Positions 1-11,727 of a DNA stretch of 64,000 nt are shown here, in pieces. Both the position numbers and the translations under genes were made by a program. The DNA comes from Odontocerum albicorne (Eukaryota > Arthropoda > Insecta > Trichoptera > Odontoceridae), in contig OX463859.1 in the NCBI GenBank assembly GCA_949825065.1, forward strand, positions 18,309,220-18,373,219, read 5' to 3'. The notes beneath the pieces are model-generated. The model made no database searches, was not told the origin of the DNA, and worked only from the letters and a program-made list of their open reading frames with translations. The first letter of the stretch is position 1. Each line of letters begins with the position of its first letter.

Positions 1-221
1 GTCTAAGTTTTATTTTCAACCTAAGAAAGTACGATCATATCATTTCATACCAGAAGGCGCTGAACTGGTTGAATGTGAGAAATAGACGCCAAATTCCCAT
101 ACTATCTATTGTATAATATCTATAACTGTCCCGTCGCCCCCTCTTATATCCCCCGATTTCGTGTGGATGGATAAGTCATTTAAATATTTTTTATGACCAT
201 GTAACTTGCTTCATTTACTTT

Positions 222-290
222 GTCTGATTGGTTGGAAGAGATTGCCACCTGGCAATAAGCCCGCCAGATTGTATTTGCAATAAAAGTATT
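222..290 (+). repeat. SINE tail fragment (window-specific tRNA-derived SINE family)
   Basis: The stretch reading gattggttggaagagattg, a gtggcaat-like block and cccgccag repeats the 3' half of the SINE copies at 19150-19350 and 46930-47150. The tRNA-like head is absent. It lies in MCM6 intron 3. Confidence 0.6.
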
Positions 291-582
291 AAATAAAAAA
301 TAAAGGAATAAACACACAAAGGTAATGAATAACAACTTGGTAGATTAAATCATTTTAGTGAAAATACAATTTGTTTGATTTGTATTAAAATTCTGTAACA
401 AAAGAGAACTTGATAGGACATCAGTTGAAGTTACAATATTCCAAAGAAAAAACTGCCTCATAGTGTGAAAGCTGTTACATTGAACCAGTTTTAAACACAC
501 TGTTGTCACTTTATTTTAAACATCTCTGTTTTATTGTGATTTTTGGTATTTCAGTACCAAATTTGATATGTAGGAATGAAAT

Positions 583-1000
583 ATGAATATTGATAAAGAC
601 CAAAATGACCCAAATAAATACTGGAGAAATATGTGCACCGAGAAGAATACATGGGGTAACAATATATACTACAGAATACGGAATAGAGTGATTAAGGATG
701 AAGGTAAACTTAAGATTGATGTATTACATAAGATGAAGAAGAGCACTCGGATGATTTGGACATGTAGAACAAATGAATGAAGAAAGACTAACAAAACAAA
801 TATACAGTATAAATATGTGTGAAAGGCGTATTAAACAAAGACAAAGGAAAGTATGGTCGGATCAAGTGAATATTTTAAAAGAAGGAAATGTAAAGTCAGA
901 GAAATTGAAGAAGTATGAATGTGCAAGGAGCAAAAGATCTCGAAAGTTTGGTGCTGTATTGTCTCTGCTTATCCCGACAGGGAGACAGTGTGATGGTATG
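583..1000 (+). mobile_element. Decayed LINE remnant, C-terminal end of reverse-transcriptase ORF
   Basis: In two overlapping frames this encodes a degenerate KIDVLHKMKKS...ERLTKQIYS...VWSDQVN...KEGNVKS string. That matches the segment following the reverse transcriptase in many insect non-LTR elements (GHV..M.EERL.KQ...GRRGRGRPR..W.DQV). A sister copy lies at 45060-45610. Frameshifts and stops show it is dead. It sits in MCM6 intron 3, opposite to the host gene. Confidence 0.65.
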
Positions 1001-1128
1001 TTATTAGTGTAGGTATTAATATCATTAATGATCGACTTTAATAATAATAAATAACCTGCAATCATCAAAACCACAAAACTGCTGTTGCCAGTGTCCAGCA
1101 TTTATATTGTTTGACTATATCACATTAC

Positions 1129-4100
1129 CTGTACAGACTCCACAGTCTCAGCACGGAGAATGACCTCGACAGAGCGAGGGATGCAGCCGCGGGGCAGTTC
1201 TGATTGCGTCTCCTGAATGCGCGCTTTCTGGAAATCCACGAAGCTGCTCTTGTCTGTGTCCAGCATGAACCTACGCCGGTTGGAACACACCGGGTTGCGG
1301 CAGATTGTAGGGATTGTGAACTACAAATCAAATAAAAATTTACTTAGAATCATGATTAGGTTAACTTCTTAATAAACAACTAAAAAACAAAGAAGAATCC
1401 TGAACTGATGAATATTTGTAGTAGTATGAAATATAACTGGAACTGAAACTTTTCAGTATGAAGATAATTTCAGAAGGTCCTTGTATGAAGATTAAGAAGA
1501 CTTAGCAGTTATTTCATGTAAAATAAAGCAGTAACCTAACCTTAATGTTCAGTTGTTTGATCCCACAGCCACCCCTGCTGCTATGGGGACAAAATAAGTC
1601 CACATACAGCACGATTTACAATAGATCGAAATCTTTTTTATTTTTTACAAAGGTACTCCTCGAGTAGCAAAACATTTGAGTGTGAAAAGAATAGTAGCGA
1701 TGACATTATGGGAGAAGGAAAATGACTCACAGCGCAGTAAATATACTTATAAAGTGACTTAGGTCCTGGAGTTCAAGCAGCCTAGCAAGTTGGAAGTACT
1801 TCGAATGTAGTAAAGATATACTTAGAAAACTTTGAATGTAGCAAAACTATCCTTTGACACCACTAGATTGGAATAGTCAATCAGTCGAAAGATGAACTAA
1901 TGTAAAGCCTAGTGAAGATCCCTTCAAAAATTAACTGACTCAATTATCATTGCAGTACCACAAAATGTAATCTGCAGATTTATCCAGATGGCCACAAAAA
2001 TTACAGCATGGTGAAGAGACAAGATTGAAGTTAAAAAATTTGCCATTAAAGCTCCCATGATCAAAGAGAAATTAGGTAGTCCAATAGCTTGGATAAGCCC
2101 ACAGAGCCAAGGTACACCCTGATTTAAGGAAAAATATGAATGTCTGTCTTCCCATGGAGAATGACGACTATTAATGTTGCTAAGTTGACACCTGGACCTC
2201 TAGGCAGACTTTAAGAAACGTGCGAGGGGTCAACTCTGGCAAGGAGTGAAGGTGGACAGCACCTATCCTTGCGGTTTGGTCCTTACCGAGAAGGATAATC
2301 TCAGCGTGATGTTGGATCTCCAAATCTAACAGAGCGAGCCCCGCTAAGATTGAGAGTGCTTCCGCCGAGCATATCTTGGTGAGAGCCAATAGCGCCCACC
2401 ATTGACCACCAATTAGCATCCTTTTGGCAACTATGAGCCAACTTTAGTGTTCCCAACACCTGGCTGCATAGCATACAATGCCTAAAAATACTGCATCATA
2501 ATAGTTGAACCTGAACTTTAATGCACGGATTTTGATGATTTATGTTGATGAACAAATGAACTATAAAAAGGAAAAAACTAAATTTAACAAACAAGCTAAC
2601 CTTGAATTGCTGCTCCACATTTTCAACTACAGTTTGACAATCAAGACAAACAAATGTTCCTAAAACAAGTTCTGGATGAACAGGGTGTGTCCTGACAACC
2701 TGGCCAGAGATTCTGATGAGAGTTCCAATTTTAGCTGTTGTCAATTCACGGACTTTATGCCTTGTCGGCACATCCACAAATGATACATAAAATTCCTTTT
2801 TCTGGATATCTTTATTTTGTCCTGTGATTCCAATGATGTAGTTGGCAACTGCTTGGCAAAGGAACGGATATATTCGGTAGTACTCTTCAATTATTGTGGT
2901 TGACAAATGTTGGTTGTATTGCTCCACATCGTCGAAGCTGACTTCCAAAGTACTTAGCTCGGCTCTTACTAATTCTTGAGCACGGTTCTGGTACTTAACA
3001 ACATTTTCTTCCTTGAATCTGCAAAAATATTAAATATATTATTAAAATACTTTTTATTACATATTCACCGTCACCTAAGAATTATATTTTAACGCAATAA
3101 CTTAAAAATAAATTAGGATTCTTACAGAAAAAGTTAGATTAAGAATTCAGGCAGTAGAAATGAGATACCTCAGAAGAGTTTTGGGGCAATCCCTGAGAAA
3201 GCAAGAAAGAAATAACATATTAACCCTTTCCGGTCCTATGTCGAATGTCATTCGACATCGACTTTATTCCAGTGAGTCCTATGTCGAATGTCATTCGACA
3301 TTTTTTTCTTGTGAACATAAATATAGTTTTATTAAAAACAACCTGGATGTATTGTTTTACCCTGTAATTCTGTAAATCTATTGTGGACCTGATGGAATAT
3401 TTTTTTTTTTTGTGGACCGGACAGTTTTAAGAGAGGAACTTGGCAATAGCATATCAGTCTTCTGCACATGGTGAAAGATAGTCATTTGGGAATAGTCGTG
3501 TGTGTACATTTCAGTGTATGTTTTTTTTTACATAAATCATAATACAATTGAACCACGATTATCCGGATCTAAATTATCTGAATTGAATAAAATTAATTAT
3601 AAACACTGTCATCTATCGAACAATACGAAATTTGTCTACAGGTTCAAAACCTCACTAGAACCAGTATTTTTTTTTTCTTCCAAACAGTTTTCAAAGCGGT
3701 TTCACAGTGTATGTAAATACCAAGACTCAAGTATACACTTGCAACTAACTATATGTAGCAATGACTGTTCATTTAGATTCAAAGCAGGGTTGTTGTCATC
3801 TGAATGGATATTCTTAGTCGTGATTTTAACATTTATTCTTTATAATATTGATATGTCATCGAAAATAAAACGTGAGGCTATTGCCAAAGGGGATTGCATA
3901 TTTTCTCTTTTCATTTCCAAGCTACAATTTCATTAATTTTTCGAGAAACTTTTGGCTTTCTTTATTCATGGGGGTCATTTTTCAACTCCTACTATGTTAT
4001 TATTATATATTTTCTTATCATTTAAAATAAATTAATTGAAAAAAAAACAAATACGGAAAACAATAGTCACTTAACTATGACAGCATGTAAAATAAACTAA

Positions 4101-4536
4101 AGGAAACTGTATTGTGGTCACTTTTCTTTAGAATTTGAAAATTCAGATGTAGCGGCAAAAAAAAATGAATTCTCCAAAATGCGCATAAGCCTGATTCGTC
4201 GACATTTGCCTGTTTCTCTTTTTTTAAACAAATTTCAATAATCAACAAAAATATTTACGTTGAAGATGAAATATGAACCAATTCAAACGCCGCAAAAGCC
4301 TTCTAAACTACAAAAAACAGCGATGAGAGGTAAAAGTACCAAAATTGAGTTTAAAATATTAAGTTACAAACAAGTTGTTCAACGGCAAATTACACAAAAG
4401 CACATTTTATCCATTGAAAATTCAATAAGCATTTGAATACTCACTCTTCGAGAAAATCTTGAAACAATTTCTGGCATCGAATGCCAACTTCATCTTTAAC
4501 GCGAATTTGTCCAACATGCGCATCAGCTACATCCAT
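1129..4536 (-). CDS. MCM6: DNA replication licensing factor MCM6, N-terminal exons (5' part of gene; continues left of window)
   Basis: MCM6 is one of the six subunits of the MCM2-7 helicase that is loaded at replication origins in the nucleus. Three coding exons are visible: 4445-4536 (start ATG at 4536, peptide beginning [18 protein letters not shown]), 2601-3018 and 1129-1320. Splice sites are GT-AG, and the junctions rebuild the MCM6 reading LEEFK and EQQF without a frame break. Together they give residues 1-234, the MCM N-terminal domain. Clear family blocks are [34 protein letters not shown] and a zinc ribbon with CLDC in exon 2 and CRNPVC in exon 3 (C-x2-C, C-x4-C). The AAA+ helicase half is not in the window: exon 3 ends in a good donor (GTAATG) and no next exon is seen in 1-1128. 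Intron 1 (3019-4444) holds a TTAA element and intron 2 (1321-2600) a LINE-like remnant. Exon calls rest on remembered vertebrate MCM6 similarity. Confidence 0.95.
1321..2600. other. MCM6 intron 2 with a probable LINE remnant
   Basis: Apart from the weak LINE-like segment at 2170-2440, nothing coding is seen. The segment 1560-2490 is less AT-rich than its surroundings, which suggests that the whole block is an old insertion. Confidence 0.45.
2170..2440 (-). mobile_element. Possible R1/Jockey-type LINE remnant
   Basis: The minus strand encodes a 79-residue open segment containing [18 protein letters not shown]. It resembles the region just after the reverse transcriptase of R1/Jockey-like elements, where a 'TS.EAL.V.AG..PLDL' block is usual. 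No other domain was found, so the assignment is tentative. Confidence 0.4.
3220..3430. mobile_element. TTAA-flanked MITE, piggyBac-like
   Basis: Both ends lie on TTAA (3220-3223 and 3427-3430). The terminal sequences are imperfect inverted repeats: ccctttccggtcctatg at the left, and aactgtccggtccaca at the right when read on the other strand. Just inside the left end is a perfect palindrome, tgtcgaatgtcattcgaca, present twice within about 47 bp, each time after gtccta. No transposase is encoded. It lies in MCM6 intron 1. Confidence 0.6.
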
Positions 4537-5458
4537 TTTAGTAAAATACAATAATTTTCCACACAAAACTTAAACAATAAACTTAACAAAAATGACAGCC
4601 CGGAATTTGGCGCGAAACATTTCTTTCAAATAGCAACTCCGAAAATAAAAATATTACCATATAGAAAAATAAGAATTTCATGAAAACTTGTAGTACATAT
4701 GCAATTATACCTTAAATTACAATAATTGTTGATATGATTATGAAGCAATAATCTCTAAGGGACTTGATTTTGTATTTTTTTGTAATCAAATAAGGCTTCA
4801 AATTTAACTTCATCACAACGGCTCACTGACAGTTAAAACAGGGCTGGGAAATTGATTAAAACTACGTTTGATTTTAGACAATAATGATTTAATTGCTAAG
4901 TAGCACTTAGATGCTACGTTTTTACATCATCATTACTAATACTTGCTCAAAATATATTTTCGACAAGATACATCATAAATGATTTGAGATGCGATTGAGT
5001 TAAGGAATTTAGCAATCGGTTTAGGTATATATTTTAACTTGAAAAAAAATACCTCTCAAGATATTTGTGTTGTCAAAAGGGTTTCCAAATAGTTTTGAAC
5101 TATAAAAATGTATATTTAGGCTAACGAATACAAGTTAAACTTTGCAAAACATAAAAACAGCATTTTGTATAGTTTTTATGATTCTAGCATAGTTTACTTT
5201 CAATCGTAGGTACGAATTTCATTGTCAAGTTTAAGCTAACAGTTTTCCATCTAAAAGCTTCATTACAACTCTAAACGGAATATTTCGGCCTATTTGCATT
5301 TCAGCTCACCGAGAAATCCTCATTCTAAGCATTTCAAGGTCATAAAAAATATTTTACGATATGTTTTCTTTTAATTATCACGTAAGTTTTAAGTACATTA
5401 TTATACGTATTAGAAATCTTGAGATAGTTGGGATGCAAAAAAAATCGTGTCTGTAATA
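4537..5458. other. AT-rich intergenic sequence upstream of MCM6
   Basis: This holds the 5' flank and presumably the promoter of MCM6. I see no TATA-like motif at a convincing distance and no ORF, RNA gene or repeat I can name. Confidence 0.4.
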
Positions 5459-7150
5459 CACAATCTGTTCAATGCGAAAGGTGACTGACGGGAAATAAAA
5501 TACAAGACATTGTTTATTTTAATTTTACATTGCCTTTTTTTATTCAAAATAGACACCTTGTGAGTCAATATAATACTGGAAGCGGTTGTAAAATTTTCTG
5601 AAGCACTCCTGAGTCGCATTTTGCAGAATTGCCTCCAAAATCACGGTCGAAGCCTTCTGGATGTCTGGAATCGTGTCGAAAACGCTTTCTTTACATCACC
5701 AATTTCAATTTCGGGAATAGCCAGAAGTCGCACAGAGCCAAATCAGGCGAATACAGGAACTTTTTGGCCAATAAATCGCGTACAATCTTGCTTTTGTGCG
5801 CCGGTGCATTGTCATGCAACAAAGACCATGACCCTTGTTCCTGAAATTGGAATTGAACTTGAAGAATCCTGGCCCATATACGATTCAAAATACCCAACTA
5901 TACATAGTGTTCACCATTTGACCTTTTGGCTTGAATTCCTTATGGAAAACTCCTTTGGAATCAAAGAAAATGGTGAGCAGTCTTGATTCGGCTCTTCTGC
6001 ATTTGCACTATTTCCGGTTTGGAGATGGTGGACCCTTCCATTCTGAGCTCTGGCGCCTTGTAAATGGCTCATACTGAAAGCACTATGTTTCATAACCTGT
6101 TATTGGATGTTAACATAAGTTGTATAGTTTTTTTTTCAAATTTAAAAATAAGCACCAAAAGTGAAACAAAATGGTAAATATTATGTGTCATTCGAAAAAA
6201 AAATTCTGCTCTACAAGATGTTGTATTTGCTTTTACGTTACATATATTATTTTATTTGATTACAAGCCTTCAAAATGGAATGTCAAGTAGACGAAAATTA
6301 ACATTTTCGACACCTCCTGTTCACGTTCAATCGAGGGAATAAAGCTGCTCGCGATATTTGCGAAGTGTACGGTGAATATGCTATGAATAAAAGGACAGTT
6401 CGTCAATGGTTTTTGCGTTTCAAAGACGCTAATTTCGACCTGAAAGACATGAAGCGTTCCGGACGACCAGTGGACTTCGATGAGAACCGCTTAAACCATA
6501 TTATTCATGAACATCCCCTTCAAACCTCCGTAGAATTGGCTGAGCAGATGAATTGTAACGTTGCTTCAACGTTCAACAATTGATTTTTGTTGTTTTCACT
6601 CAAAACATGTGGAACCCAAGCGCCGAACTTTTGGACTTTTCCCATTGATTTAAGATGGTGGTATACAGTCATGTGACTACAATTCACCTGCTCAGACAAT
6701 TCTACGGTGGTTTGAAGGGGATCTTCATGAATAATATAATTTAAGCGGCCCTCATCGAAGTCCACTGGTCGTCCGGAACGCTCCATGTCTTTCAGGTCGA
6801 AATTACCGTCTTTGAAACACAAAACCATCGATGAGCTGTCCTTTTATTCATAGCATCTTCACCGTACACTTCGCAAATATCGCGAGCAGCTTTATTTCCT
6901 CGATTTAACGCGAATAAATCACAGTGTCAAAATCAGGTGTCGAAAATGCTAACTTTCGTCTACTTGACGCTCCATTTTGAAGACTTGTAATCAAATAAAA
7001 TAATACATGTAACGTAAAAGCAAACGCAACATTTTGTAGAGCAAAAAAAATCTTTCGAATGACGTATAACTTTTACCATTTTGTTTTACTTTTGGTGCTC
7101 ATTTTTAAATTTGAAAAAAAAAACGGACGCAATTTATGTTAACACCTAAT
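5459..7150 (-). mobile_element. Degenerate mariner with an internal inverted duplication of its 5' half
   Basis: The left edge is a terminal repeat reading cacaatctgttcaatgcg, followed by gaaaggtgac, after a TA. It recurs at both ends of the small element at 21921-22318. The minus strand 6090-5530 encodes the transposase C-terminal half (SWSLLHDNAPAHKSKIV and a degraded YSPDLAL.DFWLF). The minus strand 6960-6520 encodes the N-terminal helix-turn-helix half (FDLKDMERSGRPVDFDEGRL). Between them, 6095-6570 carries the same N-terminal half on the plus strand, so 6095-7150 is an imperfect palindrome with arms of about 500 bp. Without the plus-strand block the length is about 1.24 kb, near normal for mariner. 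The right terminal repeat is not found. Stops and frameshifts show it is inactive. Confidence 0.75.
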
Positions 7151-7373
7151 ACAATGCTTGACATGAAGTCTGGATCCATATCGGACGCTTTTTTCACGTC
7201 TCTGCAGTGCTCCACTCTGCAAACTTCTTGATCGTCAGTTAGTATGTACGGTACGGTTTGCCCATTTTTTTCCCGTTAAAATGAGATAGATTTAGGTATT
7301 ACAGTGAGCTCATCGATGAGCCTAGTGACGCACAACGATCATTTCCAAGAATTTCAGCCACATTTTGAACATA

Positions 7374-8490
7374 AATCATGCAGCGGTGCACGATTGTAGA
7401 ACGCTTAGAAATTATTAAAATTTATTATAAAAATGACGTAAACAGCAATGCACTTCGTAAAATTCGTATAAATGTTATACGTTTGACAGCTGAAAACTGG
7501 CGTCAAATTTAAAAGTGCACCTTTATTTTAAACTCAATGATAGAGATGCTTCTTCTTCTTTAATAATGGTTGTGAGCTCCTGTAAAAAAAAGGTTTAAAG
7601 ACAAGCATTGACACAATTTCTAAATAAGTATCGTGAAAACGTCAACAACTTTCGCATCAACCCAATACAAGTATTTAAAAATTGTGTCAACGCTTGTCTT
7701 TAAACCTTTTTTTACAGGAGTTCACACCCATTATTCAAGAAGAAGAATCTTTGTCATTGAGTTTAAAATATAGGGTGCACTTTTAAATTTGACGCCAGTT
7801 TTCAGCTGTCAAACGTATAATACGAGGCGTATCCAGAAAGTAAGTGTACTGAGGCTCTCACGACCGGATGGATTTTATTTTCGACATGTTGGCTACACTT
7901 CCGTGTAGCTTGACCCTTCCCCTCCGCAACGAGACCGGTTCGAGGTCAGTACGTTGAGAAATGTCGACGCGACAACACGTTTCGTGAAAAATGTCAATCC
8001 AATCTCCCGCCAAGTGCGAAATACGCGGCGTCATCCGTTATCTCGTTTGGAAGGGAAAACCTCCGGTTGAGGTTTATAATGAGGTGAAAACTGCATATGG
8101 TGATAAAGCTATGAATCGTACAAGTGGTGTCGCGAGTTTAAAAACGGTCGTACGTCTGTGCATGATGATCAGAGGAGCGGAAGACCTTCAATTGTGACTG
8201 ACGAAATTGTGGAAAAAATTGAAAATGCGCTCCGTGACGATCGCAGATTGACTGTGGATGAACTTTCTGCGATGTTTCCGCAAATCTCCAGATCTCTACT
8301 ACACAAAATCATCACAGAAACCCTCGGGTATCGGCGCCAGTAAAATAAATTTGACGCCAGTTTTCAGCTGTCAAACGTATAATACTCGTATTTATACGAA
8401 TTTTACGAAGTGCATTGCTGTTTTCACCATTTTTATAATAAATTTTAATAATTTCTAAGCGTTTTGCAATCGTGTACCGCTGCATGATTA
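7374..8490. mobile_element. Long foldback (palindromic) element, interrupted by a mariner fragment
   Basis: The left arm begins near 7376 (catgcagcggtgcacgatt), and its reverse complement ends near 8490. The arms pair through tttgacagctgaaaactgg, the cttcttctt block and aggtttaaagacaagc. The centre is at about 7650-7665. The right arm is interrupted by a mariner fragment (7823-8337). About 35 bp of right-arm sequence (aaatttgacgccagttttca onwards) appears on both sides of that fragment. No ORF of its own was seen. Confidence 0.65.
7823..8337 (+). mobile_element. 3'-truncated mariner, same family as the copy at 55466-56797
   Basis: It starts after a TA with cgaggcgtatccagaaagt, the terminal repeat of the 55466 element, and matches it closely through the N-terminal half of the transposase (ORF from 7991, MSIQSPAKCEIRGVIRYLVW). 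A short deletion after MNRTS removes SVYKWC and shifts the frame. Similarity stops at about 8337 (CTCGGGTATCGG), so the catalytic half and the right end are missing. Confidence 0.85.
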
Positions 8491-8499
8491 ATTTATAGG

Positions 8500-9776
8500 A
8501 TATATAGATGACGTATGTCCATTATAAATATAGATGCCTTCTTCCTGATTTGTTTCAACTTCGATCTTGTACAACCCGCCAAAAAAAAAAATTCAAATGG
8601 CCGAGAAAATTCATTTGCGTCATTGTATGTTGTATGACTTCAAAAAAGGAAACAATGCAGCTGTCACGACTAATAACATTTGTTCAGTGTATGGTGATAG
8701 TGAAAACTCGAACGTGTCATATGTGGTTTAACAAGTTCCGTTCTGGGAATTTATCCCTTGAAGATGAATCCCGCGCTGGACGGCCCAATGAAATTGATGA
8801 CGAGCAACTCCGGGCCATGGTGGATGCAGACCCTCGACTGACTTCACGAGAACTTGCAGATATATTAAATATTGACAAATCAAACGTTTTAAGGCATCTC
8901 CATAAGCTGGGAATGGTGTCAAAGCTCTCTGTTTGGGTGCCACGTGATTGAAAACGACACTGGTCAACCCCCAGACAAGCAACCCTTTCTGCCCCCAAAG
9001 GAGAATTGCACCAGAAAAAGGTCATGTTATGTGTGTGGTGGGATATCAAGGGTGTATTACGAACTTTTAAAATCAAGTGAAACAATAAACCCCGATAAGT
9101 ACTGTGAACAATTCGACAAATTAAACCAGGAATTGATTAAAAAAACGACCCCATTTGGTGAATAGGAAGGGCATTATTTTTCACCACGATAACGCCAGAC
9201 CATGTGTGGCATTTGTCACTCAAAAAAAATTTATTGACTTAAAATGGGAAGTTTTGCAACATCCGCCTTACTCCTCTGACTTAGCACCTAGCGATTACCA
9301 TATTTTCCGATCCTTGCAAAATTTTCTCAATGGCAAAAAAAATATTCCCTTGAAGAGTGAAAACATCCCTTGATTATTTTTTTACTCTAAAACCAGAAGA
9401 TTTTTATAGGGATGGGATAAATAAGTTAGTCAATTGGTGGGAAATGGTTATAACTATAGTTCGGAAAATCTAGGATGAGTCCTGTGACAGCTCACAAATT
9501 TGCCCCAATACAACCTTGTAACGATGTTCAGTAATTTTAATTATTTTATCAACTTTAATATAAGCCTCAATTCTAATAAATAGCAAGTTATTTAGGTCAA
9601 TACATTACATAAGGTTGTATTGGGGCAAATTTGTGAGCTGTCACAGGATTCATCCTAGAATTTCCGAACTATACATAGTAATGGAAATTATGTGATAGAC
9701 TGAATAAACAATGTTTCTTATAAAATATTAGTCTTTTATTTGCAAAAAAACGGCAATTACTTTCACACCAACCTAT
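8500..9776 (+). mobile_element. Degenerate mariner, with a MITE nested in its transposase
   Basis: A transposase reading starts at about 8597 (MAEKIHLRHCMLYDFKKGNN) and continues in shifted frames through FRSGNLSLEDESRAGRP, LGMVSKLSVWVP, then C-terminal pieces IFHHDNARPC and PPYSSDLAPSDYHIF. This shows a D,D34D-type mariner. The region between WVPRD and the GKVMLCVWWD-like block is deleted. The right end (aattactttcacaccaacct near 9757) resembles the terminal repeat of the mariner at 52916-54201. The C-terminus is split at 9458 by a small inverted-repeat element. The 5' terminal repeat is not visible. Confidence 0.75.
9459..9669. mobile_element. MITE with long terminal inverted repeats, inserted in a mariner
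   Basis: The terminal inverted repeats are about 60 bp. The left begins gttcggaaaatctaggatga and the right ends attcatcctagaatttccgaac, with TA on both outer sides (tatag...ctata). The interior (~90 bp) is AT-rich and non-coding. Removing it rejoins the end of the mariner transposase (WWEMVI then SNGNYV), so it inserted after the mariner arrived. Confidence 0.8.
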
Positions 9777-9779
9777 TAT

Positions 9780-11727
9780 AGTATATATTATACTATACCG
9801 AATTCCTCAAGAACCATCACACACACATATCACATATATACATGCACATACATATATGTATTGTATTAAACAATATACAAAACTTTCTTTTGCCTTTTTT
9901 AATTATTTTTATTTTAGGAAAATAATCGTTATTTTTAAGTGACGCACAAGTCTAGAAATGAAGAGTTTTTTGGGCATTTGACTAGGTTTTAAATATTTAT
10001 ATCTTTTTTGGTAATAAAAACACATCTATTTTATTTTTGTGGATCTACTAATATGCCCTTGTAGCCATTTAGTGTTTCCAATGTGTATGTCATATAGTTT
10101 AGTGTATTTAAAAAAGGATATGGTAGTGAAGCCTAGGCATTGAGAGGGAGTGGTAAAAGCAGAAAAAAAGTTTTTTAAATTAAAAAAAAAAATATTTATC
10201 TAAACAATAATGGTAGGACTAGAGGAAAGGGGTTAGTTGAAGAATAAGGAAGGAAAATTAGAATGAGAGGGTATTTTGAATAATGTAATATTTTTCAATT
10301 CTCGCTGAAATGAGATTAATAAAACACCCTGCATTTGATATTCATTTATATTCTAAAAATCAATTTACAATATTGATGTGATTATTCTATAATCAGACAG
10401 AAAATTTATTGATTATTCAAACATATAACCATATTATGGAAAAATAAAAATGTTACACATACAATATTTTAAAATCAAGCTAATAAATGTGTAGTCATAT
10501 TCTGAGACAAAATAAATTACATGGTACACAACACAGTAGATTTTTAATCAAATTTAAAAAAAAATCATATTTGACTCGAACTTTCAACTTCTATAATAGT
10601 CAATAATAAAAACCAAAATGAATATTCACTATTTTGAGCAGTAATTTTGTCAAAATATTATAAGATACACCAAAATAAAAATATGTTTGATAAATTTTGT
10701 GCAATCTAATTTTGTTATCAAAATGAACACTTGAAATTTTTGAGCAAAACCTTTCAGAAATACCTCAACATATTTATAACCTAAAATTTAGCTTTTATTA
10801 AACTGAAAATTGCCTTATTTTCGAATACATAATACAGTAGAGCGCGGATTATCTGGGGCTCAATTATCTGCGAGTTGGATTAACCGTGGTCCTCTGTAGT
10901 ACAATTTTTTTTTTAAATCCTGTAAAATAAGCTTTTTCCAAATTTTTAAACAAATGTTCATGTTTTGAAAATAACAAAGCCAGGACCTAAATCATTATGA
11001 AATCTGTGATTTACATCATACCAACTGACTAACGCTAGTAAGTTGGTGGTGTTTTCCCGCATCCACACCACGAAAATGTGGTTTCGTGTCTTCCCAATGT
11101 TATTGCATGATACCAGCGTTAAGCGGTTGTATCTGTCAAACATTGAAAAATCTTGTTCGTGTACTCATCTTGCGTAGCATAATTTATTATGTTATGCAAG
11201 AGTTTTAACATTTCAACCAATTATTACTGATAATCGGCGCACTACTGTAATTAGTAAATTTTTGGGGTACACATAGTCTAAAATAAATTAAGATCAATTC
11301 AAAAAATTGAGCATAATTTTTATTGGAATCTTCAGTTAGAAAGATAAAATATATTTTATCAAACTTTGTTAGAATGGACTCCATATTAGAATATTTAATA
11401 AAAAATTACTTTGTTATTCCACTAATTACATTAACCCCCCCCCCGCCCCGCGCATACATGTTTCTACCTCGTATGTCGTCGCTATCTTCAGGTGGAATTT
11501 CCTAGTTTGTTACAAGAGCAATGTTAAGGTCTGGCTAGTTTCATCGAAAGTATGTTTGAAATATATTGACCCAAAAGAGAAAATTTTAAAAGGGGTAAAT
11601 GCTTTTATTATTTAGTATTGTTTTATTATTGCTTAAGGTTTTATGTAAGTCTAATATTTCTAAATAAATTGTTTACATGCATACATTTAGAAACAAGAGA
11701 TGTAGATAAAGCCATAATAAAATGATT
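9780..11727. other. AT-rich intergenic DNA, no gene seen
   Basis: Low-complexity A+T sequence with scattered A and T runs. ORFs at 10958-11143 and 11323-11505 are short, compositionally random and look like nothing known. A C-rich run lies near 11435. Confidence 0.4.

Noticed and set aside
1..1128. Further MCM6 exon
   Set aside because: Searched the minus strand for the expected continuation after VESVQ (a GDKCDFTG-like string) and found none, so the next exon is outside the window.
3502..3936. 144-codon open frame in MCM6 intron 1
   Set aside because: AT-rich, no recognisable domain, inside an intron of a well-supported gene. Chance open frame.
6365..6583. Short helix-turn-helix protein as a stand-alone gene
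   Set aside because: It is the N-terminal piece of a mariner transposase and part of the inverted duplication.
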